A stretch of 64,000 bases of DNA from Polyodon spathula (lineage: Eukaryota > Chordata > Actinopteri > Acipenseriformes > Polyodontidae): positions 22,890,976 through 22,954,975 of the forward strand of contig NC_054543.1 of assembly GCF_017654505.1 (NCBI RefSeq). The letters are read 5' to 3'. Below the pieces are notes generated by a model. The model was not told the DNA's origin, made no database searches, and saw only the letters and a list, made by a program, of their open reading frames with translations. The position numbers and the translations under genes were made by a program. Positions 1 to 42,544 of the stretch are shown in pieces. Position 1 is the stretch's first letter. Each line of letters begins with the position of its first letter.

Positions 1-724
1 GTTTGCCAAACGCAGTGGGACAAGGGATGTCACAGTATCAAATTTTGAAGGTATGATAACCATAAAGGGGGCGTGTGAGCAACAGCCCTAGCAGCTGCAA
101 CATACAGAGATAAGTACACATAAACAAAGGCGGTAGCTGCTTCCACATCCAGCGCTCAAAGAATATCACATTTGCAGAGCTTTTTGAGATGTTATAGAAA
201 TACAATAATGACTTGGATCGCATTATTTAGAACTTTGGTGATAAAACGAGTGATCAGGAGAGGATTTATCAGTATGCACGTCTATAAAGGGAGGTATGTG
301 AAAAATACAGTGAACACAGGGTGGGGCTTGGCTGGAGATGCAATACTGATGTCGCTTAGCATTGCAATGCCCTTTAAGCCAGTTTTACTTTGGGGGGGGG
401 AATTAAACAGCATGTGTAAAGTAAACAGCACATGTGAAAATAAATTGGACCCGACGTACCTTACAGGCGCTGAATAAATGGACCGCAAAAGGTTAAAGTT
501 TTAAAACAAATACAACACACTGGTACTACAGTTCTATCAGACACTACATAACTGGACGTAGTGTTCACTCCAGCTCACAAAGGCTCAGCAAAATAATGCT
601 GCTTTTTTATTTCAAATTACTGTGGAGAAACACGAAAATATTAACATTTTCTGGGCTCAGTCTGGAACGATAGGAGGTAAAGATGTGACCACTACAACTG
701 AATACCCTCTTCATCATTATCAGT

Positions 725-970
725 TTGGACGGCATCCTACTAGTTAAGACAGGGGTTTTTAATCGGGGGGTATGCGTACCCCTGGGGGTACTTCTAAGGA
801 GCATAGGTGGTACACAGGATGTTCAAATAAAAATGAAACTAAGAGAAGAGAAAATAATGCTCTTGAATTTAATGGTATTATATATTCTCTATACCAGCGG
901 TTTTCAGACTGGTGTACGCTTACCCCTGGGGGTTCTCGAACGCTCCTCAGGGGGTACGCAAGAAAAATCC
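725..970. repeat. Two degenerate copies of a palindromic hAT-like terminal sequence
   Basis: Near 757-800 and again near 897-957 the sequence reads a G/T-rich lead (ggtttttaatc, ggttttcagactg) followed by gtacccctgggggtac or a variant. The second copy begins cagcggttttcagactg, resembling the CAGNGGTTCTCAAACTG ends of hAT-Charlie elements. The two copies are direct repeats about 140 bases apart. The long ORF across this area is driven by the repeat and a TA array. Confidence 0.45.
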
Positions 971-1051
971 TGTAATGGCGGACAGATTTTTCTTTTTTTT
1001 TTTTTTAACCACATTGTAGTACTTTGCAACTTAGCAATCAAATTTCATGAC

Positions 1052-1167
1052 GTGTGTGTGTGTGTGTGTTTAACTAACTATAAATCGCCCATAACAGCAT
1101 TGGCTAAAAAACAAAAACACATACCTAACAACAATAAAACTGGTAATCCTGGAATCGCCTGTTTTAT

Positions 1168-1239
<72 letters not shown>
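1052..1239. repeat. TG array (1052-1069) and TA array (1174-1239)
   Basis: Simple dinucleotide repeats seen directly. They create spurious IYIYIY reading frames on both strands. Confidence 0.97.
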
Positions 1240-1242
<3 letters not shown>

Positions 1243-2504
1243 AACGCAATTCATTTGAATCAAATAAAACACGGTGAAGCAGCAGTGGAATGAATGTAGC
1301 CCCTCTCGAACAATAACTTTACATTCAAAACGCAGACAAACCCCCAACCAATATAGCCTGCTGTATGCCTGATATTAACCAATGTAAATATCAAGTATGG
1401 AAATGCAAACTGTAAATTGATCGATGTGCCATCGAAACCCAGCTTGTGGTGTTGCCTGGCAGATCGGAGGACAAGAATACCTATCAATGCCAGCTGTTTC
1501 TGGATGCATAAGTACCCTGCTACTGGCAGGCTGCTGTAATGGAAATAGCAATGCAATAAAAGGAGATGATACTTTTTTTGATCGGGACTGAACTACATAT
1601 TTCTGTTTAGAACAGAGATACTACTTTTTGATCGGAAAGTAAATAGTAGCCTAATGTTTCATCTGAAAGAATGGTCAGGATAGCAGCTTCCTGCAGCTTT
1701 TATTTTTTAAACATGCATTTTAAAACAGTGTAGCAGCTATCACAATTGTTCTTTTGAATTCCTGCCCTATAATCATTATATAAATGTGTACTGTAGATGT
1801 GGATGGAGTTGTGTGACCGCTGGGTGTTTCCCATAGTGGTACCTTGGAAATGTCCTGCAATTCAGTGCTTGTGTGAGTGCTGGAGGGATGTGCGCAGAGT
1901 TAAGGCTTGCTTTTTAAAAGCATTACTTAGTGCCTCGCAAACCTGGTTTTGTGCTTGGCACATACCTTCGAACATACCAGGATCACGCATATTGCATTAT
2001 GCATACGTTTTATTTCTGCACAGCGGATTATGGATTATGATGCGCAAAAGGACATTTCGAATATGGCAACTTGGCACAACGGCCATTTGCGACGTGCATA
2101 CTCCTCTGCGTGGTGCGCAAACCTTTTGAAGATCGGGCCCACAGTGCCTTTTTCTTGCTCATATTTGAGTATTTGTGTTTCATTTACTGACAATCACATT
2201 TGCTAGCAATCACTGTTTAGTAGGGCGGTTTATATTAAATACGACGTCATTTACTTAATAGCCTACTCGGATAACCTCATGCATGGCAGTTTTCAGAACT
2301 TGAGATGTCTGTGTTCATTAGTTAGTTCTAATGAACACAGTGGCTCACCTATAGACAAATGGTGAATAAAAAAGCACACCCACATCACCTTAAATCGTGT
2401 GAATTCTGTAATTACAGTATAGAAAAATGTTTACTGTTTCAAAACTGTGACAGTTTATACTGCGGTTTACCGTAATACCGGTATTCCGTGACATCCCTAG
2501 TAGA

Positions 2505-3480
2505 GACACTACAGTGGCTAGGGCGCCTAGCACCAGAGCCCAGTATTCGTATAAATGGAAGGTTTTCCAAAACTGGTGCATTGCTGGGGGTCACAACACT
2601 GTGACCTGTCCTATTGAGCCAATTCTAACTTTCTTACAACACCTGTTTGATGCAGGAAAATCTGCATCTACTCTGAAGGTCTACTTGGCAGCAATATCAG
2701 TGTGCCATGATAAAACTAATTCTGTGTCCACTGGGGCACACTCACTGCCAGTGCAATTTCTTAAAGGGGCCCAGAGGTTCTGTCCTCCAATGAAAAGCAT
2801 GGTCCCTAAGTGGGATCTGGAGCTGGTGCTGGAGGTCCTTACGGGTGCCCCATTTGAGCCCATGGCCTCAGCAGAGCAGCGCCCTGTATCCCTCAAAGTG
2901 GCATTTTTATTAGCCATTATTAGATAGAAGTGTAAGTGAGCTTCATGCGCTGTCCATCAATGACACCTTTATGGCTTTCACTGGTAATGACTCACAGGTA
3001 ACATTAAGAACTAACCCAGCCTTTTTGCCAAAGGTGATCTCTTCATTTTATATTAACCAACCAGTGGTCTTGGAAACTTTCAGAACTTGCTCGCATGAGT
3101 CAGAAGAGGATCACAGATAGCACACGCTTTGCCCGGTCTGGGATCTGCATTGTTACACCTGGATAGGACAGTGCAATCAGCTGTTTGTCTGCTATGAGTC
3201 CCGCTCTAGAGGTCAAGCCCTGTCGAAGCAACGTCTAGCACACTGGGTGTCAGATGCCATACACTTGGTGCATGAATAGACGGACTCCACTATGCGGCCC
3301 ATTCTACCAGGGGCCAAACGACTTTGTGGGCTCTTTCATGCGTTTTTACCACCTTGATGTTGAAAAGCAAGCGAGGCCCTCCCTGGGTTCTAGGGTGTTG
3401 CAGGTGGCATGCCCTTAGGCGTCATGAGGGCTCTGAGGCTATCGCCATGGGGCTGTACCGTTGGTAACCTGGAGCCACGA
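2505..3480 (+). pseudogene. DIRS-type tyrosine recombinase relic (copy 1)
   Basis: From about 2514 the plus strand encodes ARAPSTRAQYSYKWKVFQNW, the typical start of the DIRS/Ngaro tyrosine recombinase (AHSTR..Y..KW..F..WC). It continues with STLKVYLAAIS and KWDLELVLEVLTGAPFEP, then VAFLLAIIR and a stop at 2928. After frameshifts, LFVCYESRSRGQALSKQRLA (near 3180-3240) and HWVSDA are recognisable as the C-terminal core. Several stops and shifts make it non-functional. The 5' part of the element (ORF1, RT, RNase H) is absent, so this is a truncated 3' piece. Its fold-back terminus follows at 3537-3773. Confidence 0.8.
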
Positions 3481-3536
3481 CAGCTTTGGTACAGCTTCCC
3501 ATTCGGTAATGGTTGTCTTTCCACTTGAAATGGAAC

Positions 3537-3773
3537 ATTAGGTTATTATCATAATCCTGGTTCCCTGAAAAGAATGACAATCATTACCCTTCGAGGTAGT
3601 GTCCCCAGCTGACCTTTGATTTCGAAAATGGTGATATGCTACTGTGAGGATGTCCCTCTTCAGCAGGTGGGAGGGACTTCCCCCTCACAGCAGGGCCCTG
3701 ATAGGGCAGCTTTTTCCCATTCAGTAATGCTTGTCATTCTCTTTCAGGGAACGGGTTATGGTAATAACCTAAC
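3537..3773 (+). repeat. DIRS 3' fold-back terminus, copy 1
   Basis: Inverted arms of about 50 bases at 3537-3586 and 3724-3773. The left arm includes ggttccctgaaaagaatgac; the right arm is its near complement (gtcattctctttcagggaac). They enclose about 137 bases. The same TTCCCT...AGGGAA layout occurs at 11933-12226 and 50619-50898, each next to DIRS recombinase sequence. DIRS elements end in inverted and split direct repeats rather than LTRs (family knowledge). Confidence 0.75.
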
Positions 3774-34855
<31,082 letters not shown>

Positions 34856-35290
34856 GTTCTGGTATACCGGCCTGTTATTACTGTGCAACCCCTGCGTACT
34901 TTGGTGCTGTACAAACTGACTCCAGCGAATTTCTTTCTCTGGTAAAAGGCAGAAAATGGCGGAAACCGGCGAGCCAGGAAACCCAGGCCTGCACATGCGC
35001 ATTGCCATTCCCCACAAAACTAGGAACGGAAACGTATGACAAGTCACCAAATTAAAATGTTAACGTTTTTAGGTGTAAATAGACAAAAATGTATCAGCTA
35101 TTTTGTCACGAGTTAGCAATTCTTGGGTTAACGTTGATATGGACACAGCAAAGTCTCACTTGTTATTTTTTATGCGTGAATGACTGGTGGGTTGCCGGAA
35201 GTTGTAGTTTTGGCGTTTCACGTTGTGACCCGTCATCGATACGACTGAACCAGATACAAACTACAACTACCAACAGGCTTGACCTGCACG
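34856..35290 (-). promoter_or_regulatory. tial1: TIAL1 5' UTR and probable promoter
   Basis: Upstream of exon 1 the sequence becomes more GC-rich and CpG-containing than the introns. An ETS-like CCGGAAG lies at about 35194-35200. Fused to it, on the minus strand, is AAACTACAACTTCCGG, close to the ZNF143/THAP11 core ACTACAACTCCC. A second AACTACAACTACC lies on the plus strand near 35258-35271. There is no clear TATA box. The transcription start is not defined by sequence alone. Confidence 0.45.
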
Positions 35291-36206
35291 TTTGGCACAA
35301 GGTGAAAGTTTACCAGTATTATTATGGGATGTTGTTGAAGATGTTCGGGGTTGTTTGTACTGATTCTTGGTGTTGGTGAAATAAACCAAAAGCAAGAAAC
35401 ATTGTAATGTGTAACGTGTGCTACATATGATCGTGTAGCCCATCAGACGAAGTACTTAACTGGCTAATTAGCATTCGTTGACAGAGTTACACAACTGTCC
35501 CAATAAATTGAAAACTACTTGTCAATGTAGTTTACTGTATTATTGTGTAATTGCTGAGTATAGCGACATTTTGAAAACTACACTTACATGAAGCTTTTTA
35601 TCATTTACTGACTGAATATTGTTGAGTGACTTTCTTTACAAGAAAATGTAATTATAATAGGACCCAATGTGACAAATAAATTATAATTCATATTTTACTA
35701 TAACAGTCAGCAATGAGCTTGGTATTTTAAATCTGGCAATGTTTGATGATTTTACCAAGGGCGTGCCCTGTATTCTGGAAATGCGTTAGTGGCCACTGAA
35801 ATCACAACACATTCTAATACTTGCAATAACTTGTGGTAAAAATAGGCAGTCATTATTGTTTGGATAAGAGTTGAAATAAAGGCACCTGCCCAGAACACGT
35901 ACGCACAGATAGACATGGTGCAGAAAGTGGTGATTCCGAAAAGACTGAACATGCAGTGATTCAGTCTGGAATAACAGATCTCAAAATGATATCTACTCAC
36001 TGTCCTTTTACTACATTCGATGTCTATATTATCACCCTGCACTAGACCTGGTGTTAGACCTTGATAAGGATGAAAGTGCTGGGTTTTATCATGAATTTAG
36101 TCCTGGGTCCGGACTGGCCATTTTGTTTTATTTTACAGCTGAAAAGAAAAATGAATGGCAGTATTCCTACCATGCGCAAAACTATTACAGTTAATTACCC
36201 CTCACA
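35291..36206. other. Upstream intergenic sequence, nothing assigned
   Basis: Contains a 96-codon minus-strand ORF (35752-36042) without recognisable motifs. BAG3, which I recall as the head-to-head neighbour of TIAL1 in other vertebrates, was not seen here or further right. Confidence 0.4.
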
Positions 36207-37651
36207 TTCACAAGAACATAAGAACATAAGAACGTTTACAAATGAGAGGAGGCCATTCGGTCCATCTTGCTTATTTGGTTGTTAGTAGCTTATTGATCCC
36301 AGAATCTCATCAAGCAGCTTCTTGAAGGATCCCAGGGTGTCAGCTTCAACAACATTACTGGGGAGTTGATTCCAGACCCTCACGATTCTCTGTGTAAAAA
36401 TGTGCCTCCTATTTTCTGTTCTGAATGCCCCTTTGTCTAATCTCCATTTGTGACCCCTGGTCCTTGTTTCTTTTTTTCAGGTCGAAAAAGTCTCTTAGGT
36501 CGACATTGTCAATACCTTTTAAAATTTTGAATGCTTGAATTGTTTAAGACTGAATAGATTCAGTTATTTTAACCTGTCTGCATATGACATGCCTTTTAAG
36601 CCCGGAATAATTCTGGTCGCTCTTCTTTGCACTCTTTCTAGAACAGCAATATCCTTTTTGCAGCGAGGTGACCAGAACTAAACACAATATTCAAGATGAG
36701 GTCTTACTAATGCATTATACAGTTTTAACATTACTTCCCTTGGTTTAAATTCAACACTTTTCACAATGTATCCGAGCATCTTGTTGGGCTTTTTTATAGC
36801 TTCCCCACATTGTCTAGATGAAGACACTTCTGAGACAACAAACACTCCTAGGTCTTTTTCATAGATTCCTTCTTTAATTTCAGTATCCCCCATATGATAT
36901 TTATAATGCACATTTTTATTTCCTGCGTGCAGTACCTTACACTTTCCTCTATTAAATGCCATGCCATGTGTCTGCCCAGTTCTGAATCTTGTCTAGATCA
37001 TTTTGAATGACCTTTGCTGCTGCAACAGTGTTTGCCACTCCTCCTATTTTTGTATCCTCTGCGAATTTAACAAGTTTGCTTACTATACCAGAATCTAAAT
37101 CATTAATATAGATTAGGAATAGCAGAGGACCTAATATTGATCCCTGTGGCACTCCACTGGTTACCTCACTCCATTCTGAGGTTTCTTCTCCAATCTGTAC
37201 TTTCTGTTTTCTACATGTTAACCATTCCCGAATCCATGTACATGTGTTTCCTTGAATCCCTACTGCGTCAGTTTGAGAATTAATCTTTTATGCTGGACTT
37301 TCTTAAAAGCTTTCTGGAAATCTAAATAAACCATGTCATATGCTTTGCAATTATCCATTATCGATGTTGCATCCTCAAAAAAATCAAGCAGGTTAGTTAG
37401 ATTCCCTTTCCTAAAACCATGTTGACTGTCTCCCAGGATACTGTTACCATATAGGTACTTTTCCATTTTGGATCTTATTATAGTTTCCATAAGTTTGCAT
37501 ATAATAGAAGTCAGGCTTAATGGTCTGTAGTTACCTGGTACCGTTTTGTTTCCCTTTTTGTGGATCGGTATTACATTTGCAATTTTCCAGTGTGTCGGTA
37601 CAACCCCGGTGTCAAGAGACTGTTGCACGATCTTGGTTAGCGGTTTGTAAT
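36207..37651 (-). mobile_element. CR1-type LINE, 5'-truncated, decayed (copy L3)
   Basis: Minus strand. The 3' tail (caagaacataagaacataag on the plus strand) is at 36210-36230, followed by the 3' UTR and RT. Motifs include HGFRKG, MPQGSILGPLLFLIYIND and KFAEDTKIGG, where the catalytic FADD is changed to FAED. Several frameshifts. The 5' end stops at about 37651, where GC-rich DIRS sequence begins. Confidence 0.9.
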
Positions 37652-37749
37652 GTGTGCTTGGTGCTTGTTGACTGTAACCTGCCGCGGCTTCGGCCCTGTT
37701 CCCCTGTTGTCCGCTACGCGCTGCTCAGACGTGAGACCACGAGGTCAGG

Positions 37750-38423
37750 GTAGGCACCGTGCCTAGCTGCCTCGGTCTTTTTTAATACCGCAGTGCGTAA
37801 GACTCTGCCTGTGCTACTTCGGTACCACAGTGCCCATTGACGCTGTACCGATAAATAGGCTAGTGCATCGATGCGGCACGGTACTCGGTGCGCTCAGTGC
37901 GCGTGGTGCCTGACGCTGTACAGTACTCATTTACATCTCATTTACATCATATTTACATACGCAATATGTGGTGCAAGCTGTAACCCTTGGTGCGCGGTCC
38001 ACGCGGTGCATATTAGACTGGTGCTGCACAGTACACGTGGTGCTCGGTGCAAGCGGTGCCCGGTGCATGTGGTACAGATTAGAACGGTGTTGCTTGGTAC
38101 ACGCGGTGCACACGGTGTTCACAGTGCAATGCTTCTAACCCGAGATGTTTTTATTACACATTACTTGGTGCACGCGCTGCACGTTGTACTTGGTGCTTTT
38201 TACCCAGTGCCACGCTACTCCCGGTGCCCACAGTTCTCGGTACATGCGGCGCACACAGTGTTACAGCGCAATGGTTTTTAACCCGTGATGTTATTATTGC
38301 ACGGTACTCTATGCATGTGATGCATGTCATACTCGGTGCTCTTAACGCCACTCCCTGTGCCCCCAGTGCTGGGTGTAGACGGCACACACGGTGTTACAGC
38401 GCAGTGGTTGCTAACCCGGCGCT
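37750..38423 (+). repeat. DIRS 5' region: GGTGC-rich sequence with about 143-base tandem units
   Basis: Dense in GGTGC/GCACC motifs (ggtgcacgcggtgcacacgg). Three tandem starts are visible: acggtgttcacagtgcaatg near 38111, acagtgttacagcgcaatgg near 38255 and acggtgttacagcgcagtgg near 38388. Each is followed by a (t)aacccg motif. The third leads straight into the ORF1 start codon. Likely the promoter/5' UTR repeat array of the element; this role is inferred. Confidence 0.65.
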
Positions 38424-39665
38424 ATGGCTGGTAGGGCTGGCTTCTATGCCTGCGTGGCCTGTGGGACCAATATCCCATAGGAGGACAGTCACAGCATATG
38501 TGCGCGGTGCCTAGGCCCTGATCTTGCCTCCTCAGCCCTAAATGGCGCCTGCGACACATGCGCGGCTTTTCTGCCCCGCGTGCTTGCGACCCACCTGGAA
38601 AGAGTCGCGCGGAAGCATTCTTCGTCCCCCGCAGCAGGCCCCTCCCACTCATGCCTCCCGATGCCATCACAGAGCCCCTCTGGGGAGAAACCCTGTGCTC
38701 AGGCACCCATTTCTACCCACAGCCTCTCCCTGTCGCCTCTGGCTAGACGTATGAAAAAGTCCCAGCAGGCGTGGGATATTATGGATATCAAAGCCTCGAT
38801 CGGTCGCATCATGGAGCTTTTAGAGAGACAGGCCCCACCAGCTTCGGTCGTGGACCCCAGTGTGGCGTCCCCCCAACCCCCTGAGCTGGTCACAATCTCT
38901 GTGCCGCCCCCTGACCCCTCCGGGGGAGTACAGAGCAAGCAGATCGACTGGGCTCTCTGCTTAGATGAGGACGTGCTTTCCATCGCCGCCTCATGGGGTA
39001 AGTCCACGTTCCCTCCGGATATGGAGTTCGAGGTGGAGCCTGAATTCCAGGCTGATACAGCCCCTAGTTCCGAGGCTGCCCCGGTTAATAGCGCGCCACC
39101 ACTGGCAGGGTCCATGCCCGTGCTTATGGAGCGCACGCTGGCGTACCTGCAGGTCCCCTGGACAGCACAAACAGAGCCATGCCGTTCTGTCTTTCCATCA
39201 CATGACATGGCTCCCCAAGCTCAACCTTTCCCAGCGTTCCCCAATTGTATGGAGGAGGTGCATTCCTCTTGGAACCACCCTGCTACAGCGCCAGCGCAAT
39301 TGAGATATAGTTCTTCTCTGGCCTCGCTGGAAGGGGCGGAGAAGCTGGTCCTGGCTGGGTTTACCCCTATGGACTCCACCATTGCGAACTTGGTTAAGGC
39401 GTCGCTGGTGGGAGGTACGCCCAAGGACCACATGTGCCCTAACCTGCAGTGCAGGATAACGGAGACACACATCCATAGAGCCAATGTGGCGGGAGCCCAA
39501 AATACCCATCTAGCGAACAGGTCCAGCATGCTCATTGCATACCTGGACGAAGTTTTGTGTGATGCCCCGCTACCAGAGCCGGTGGCCATGAAACTGCAAC
39601 TTCTGTTGCACACGTTGCTCCAGATCTGCAGTGTCATACCCTGGGCTGGAGACTGGCGGGCCTAG
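38424..39665 (+). pseudogene. DIRS ORF1 (Gag-like), 414 codons with one stop
   Basis: The ATG at 38424 opens MAGRAGFYACVACGTNIP, then a TAG at 38478-38480, then ICARCLGPDLA and CDTCAAFLP. The Cys pairs (C-x2-C, C-x2-C, C-x2-C) match the N-terminal zinc-finger-like region of DIRS ORF1 proteins. The rest is open to 39665, rich in Pro/Ser in the middle. A conserved-looking C-terminal part follows (VLAGFTPMDSTIANLVKASL, VAGAQNTHLANRSSMLIAYL). Only the single TAG breaks it. Confidence 0.75.
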
Positions 39666-40680
39666 TAGTCACGCGCAGACAGCTGTAGCTGTCGCAGGTG
39701 CCTGATGCTGATAAGGCCGCGCTTTTGGATGCGCCCATATCTCCAGGCCACACCTTCGGTCCAGCAGTGGAGGAGATCCTACAGCAGAGCCTTCGGGAGG
39801 CATCGAGGCCGGTAACCGACAGGGCCCCTGAAGGCTGGCGGCCTCAACACTGCACAACAGCTGCATTACTGGCGCGCTTGCACCTCTGACGTGTGGGTGC
39901 TCGCGATCGTACAATATGGTTATGTTCCTAACTAGCTCGCAGGATGGATACGCCGTTTACCTGCCAAAAAACACACAAAATAGAAACTCACACAAGTTTC
40001 ACAATACCTTAATATGACTGCTCACTCACACAGTCTGGCTCTTCTCAGCAGCCCTGAGCAGACTGGCTGCCTCTCTTAAATACCCTGCACCAGGCTCTAA
40101 TTTACAATTACCACCAGGTGCAGGGAATAACTAAACAACAAAACAATCACTCAATTAAACAATCAAATAATTAAACAATTTAAAACCCTTAGCCCATTCA
40201 CCCAAATGTGCATTCTCACAAGGTTTTTTAAGCAGGGAGGATTTTAACCCCCTCCCTGCTATCTCACAGTGCTCCAGACCGAAGTGGCAGCCTTGCTGGA
40301 CAAGCACACCATTCGTCTCGTAGATCCCACCTCTCTCGGAGAGGGCTTCTACTCGAGGTACTTTCTGGTACCGAAGCGGGACGGTGGCTTTCACCCCATC
40401 CTGGACTTGCGGTTTCTAAACTGGTTTCTAAAGCAGAAGGGGTTCCACATGCTGACTCGTCGTCACATACTCCAGTCTGTTCGGCCGGGCGACTGGTTCA
40501 CCATGATGGACTTAGGGGACGCATATTTTCACGTTCCCATTCGTCCACAGCACAGGAATTATCTCCGCTTCGGACATCGAGCTGGGTTTATTACGCGTGC
40601 GCCCAATGCAGTCATGGCTCAATGCGTTCAGGTTGCATCCCAAACGCGACAGACACCGTCGGCTGACGGTGCGTCTCATA
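39666..40680 (+). pseudogene. DIRS reverse transcriptase, N-terminal part, interrupted
   Basis: The start of ORF2 is seen before 39916 (VLAIVQYGY). The RT resumes at about 40269: EVAALLDKHTIRLVDPTSLG, RYFLVPKRDGGFHPILDLRF, NWFLKQKGFHMLT and WFTMMDLGDAYFHVPI, which holds the first catalytic Asp. The fingers and first palm motif are therefore present. The YxDD box and thumb are absent. The frame drifts (ITRAPNAVMAQ) just before the LINE at 40683, indicating a deletion at the insertion point. Confidence 0.85.
39917..40268 (-). mobile_element. LTR-like segment inserted in the DIRS RT
   Basis: AT-rich block of about 350 bases within GC-rich DIRS coding sequence. On the minus strand it starts TGTGAGATAGCAGGGAGG and ends ...AACATAACCA, fitting TG...CA borders, with a TATA-like gggtatttaagagagg inside. 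An internal inverted pair ccctgcaccaggctc / accaggtgcaggg lies at 40083-40126. No obvious 5-base target duplication was found (caata / gtgct). It also replaces some 20 codons of the RT. A solo LTR is the best guess. Confidence 0.45.
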
Positions 40681-40742
40681 AGAACATAAGAACATAAGAA
40701 AGTTTACAAACGAGAGGAGGCCATTCGGCCCATCTTGCTCGT

Positions 40743-42511
40743 TTGGTTGTTAGTAGCTTATTGATCCCAGAATCTCATCAAGCAGCTTCTTGAAGGATCC
40801 CAGGGTGTCAGCTTCAACAACATTACTGGGGAGTTGATTCCAGACCCTCACAATTCTTTGTGTAAAAAAGTGCCTCCTATTTTCTGTTCTGAATGCCCCT
40901 TTGTCTAAAGTCCATTTGTGAACCCTGGTCCTTGTTTCTTTTTTCAGCCTGAAAAAGTCCCTTGGGTCGACACTGTCAATACCTTTTAGAATTTTGAATG
41001 CTTGAATTAGGTCGCCACATAGTCTTCTTTGTTCAAGACTGAAAAGATTCAATTCTTTTAGTCTGTCTGCATATGACATGCCTTTCAAGCCCGGAATAAT
41101 TCTGGTCGCTCTTCTTTGCGCTCTTTCTAGAGCAGCAATATCTTTTTTACAGCGAGGTGACCAGAACTGCACACAATATTCAAGATGAGGCCTAGTGCAT
41201 TGTACAGTCTAGTGCATTGTACAGTTTTAACATTACTTCCCTTGATTTAAATTCAACACTTTTCACAATGTATCTGAGCATCTTGTTAGCCTTTTTTATA
41301 GCTTCCACACATTGTCTAGATGAAGACATTTCTGAGTCAACAAAAACTCCTAAGTCTTTTTCATAGATTCCTTTTCCAATTTCAGTATCTCCCATATGAT
41401 ATTTATAATGTACATTTTTATTTCCTGCGTGCAGTACCTTACACTTTTCTCTATTAAATGTCATTGCCATGTGTCTGCCCAGTTCTGAATCTTGTCTAGA
41501 TCATTTTGAATGACCTTTGCTGCTACAACAGTGTTTGCCACTCCTCCTACTTTTGTGTCGTCTGCAAATTTAACAAGTTTGCTTACTATACCAGAATCTA
41601 AATCATTAATGTAGATTAGGAATAGCAGAGGACCTAATACTGATCCCTGTGGTACACCACTGGTTACCACACTCCATTCTGAGGTTTTTCCTCTAATAAA
41701 TACTTTCTGTTTTCTACATGTTAACCACTCCCTAATCCATGTACATGTGTTTCCTTGAATCCCAACTGCGTTCAGTTTGAGAATTAATCTTTTGTGCAGG
41801 ACTTTGTCAAAAGCTTTCTGGAAATCTAAATAAACCATGTCATATGCTTTGCAATTATCCATTATCGATGTTGCATCCTCAAAAAAATCAGGCAAGTTAG
41901 TTAGACATGATCTCCCTTTCCTAAAACCATGTTGACTGTCTCCCAGGACCCTGTTACCATATAGGTACTTTTCCGTTTTGGATCTTATTACAGTTTCCAT
42001 AAGTTTGCATATAATAGAAGTCAGGCTTACTGGTCTGTAGTTACCCGGTTCAGTTTTGTTTCGGTACCACCGCTGTTTCAAGAGACTGCTTCATGATCTT
42101 GGTTAGCGGTTTGTAAATTACTTCTTTCATTTCTTTGAGTACTACTGGGAGGATCTCATCCGGCCCAGGGGATTTGTTTATTTTAAGAGCTCCTAGTCCC
42201 TTTAACACTTCTGCCTCAGTTATGCTAAAGTTGTTTAAAACTGGATAGGAACTGGATGACATGTGGGGCATGTTGTCAGTATCTTCCTTTGTAAAAACTT
42301 GTGAAAAGTAATCATTTAACATATTTGCTATTTTTTTTTCTTCATCTACGATTTTGCCATTTGTATCTCTTAAACATTTAATCTCCTCTTTGAATGTTGT
42401 CTTGCTGTTGTAATATGGGAAAAACATTTTGGAATTGGTTTTAGCTCCCTTAGCAATGTTCATTTCTATTTCTCTCTTGGCCTTTCTAACTTCCTTTTTG
42501 ACTTGCATCAA
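40743..42511 (-). pseudogene. LINE ORF2, reverse transcriptase part (copy L4)
   Basis: RT with KFADDTKVGG intact. Breaks: about 50 bases missing near 42060 (the DWKIANVIPIHKKG segment is gone); a one-base loss at 41461-41470 after WADTWQ; and a duplicated phrase (tagtgcattgtacagt) near 41193-41226. The C-terminal part ends LDEILGSISY. Confidence 0.88.
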
Positions 42512-42544
42512 AAAAAAGAGGTTTAATGTAAAACTAATTTTGGC

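Larger units (their letters stand above)
1..2504. other. TIAL1 intron 6 or beyond, repeats only
   Basis: No exon recognised on either strand. Contains a hAT-like repeat (725-970), a TG array, a TA array and a small hairpin at 2309-2340 with perfect 13-base arms (CTGTGTTCATTAG and its complement). At 2450-2500 (ccgtaataccggtattccgtgacatcc) there is a palindromic stretch that looks like the end of a mobile element. Confidence 0.5.

Noticed and set aside
725..1258. 177-codon plus-strand ORF
   Set aside because: Built from two hAT-like terminal repeats and a TA array; no domain.
1078..1347. Long ORFs rich in Ile-Tyr or Thr-His across 1.1-1.3, 11.2-11.4, 14.2-14.4, 24.0-24.3 and 29.6-29.8 kb
   Set aside because: Direct translation of TA and CA microsatellites; no coding signal.
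37871..38514. Overlapping ORFs on both strands with Cys/His-rich products
   Set aside because: They follow the GGTGC-rich tandem repeat of the DIRS 5' region and change frame freely; repeat-driven.
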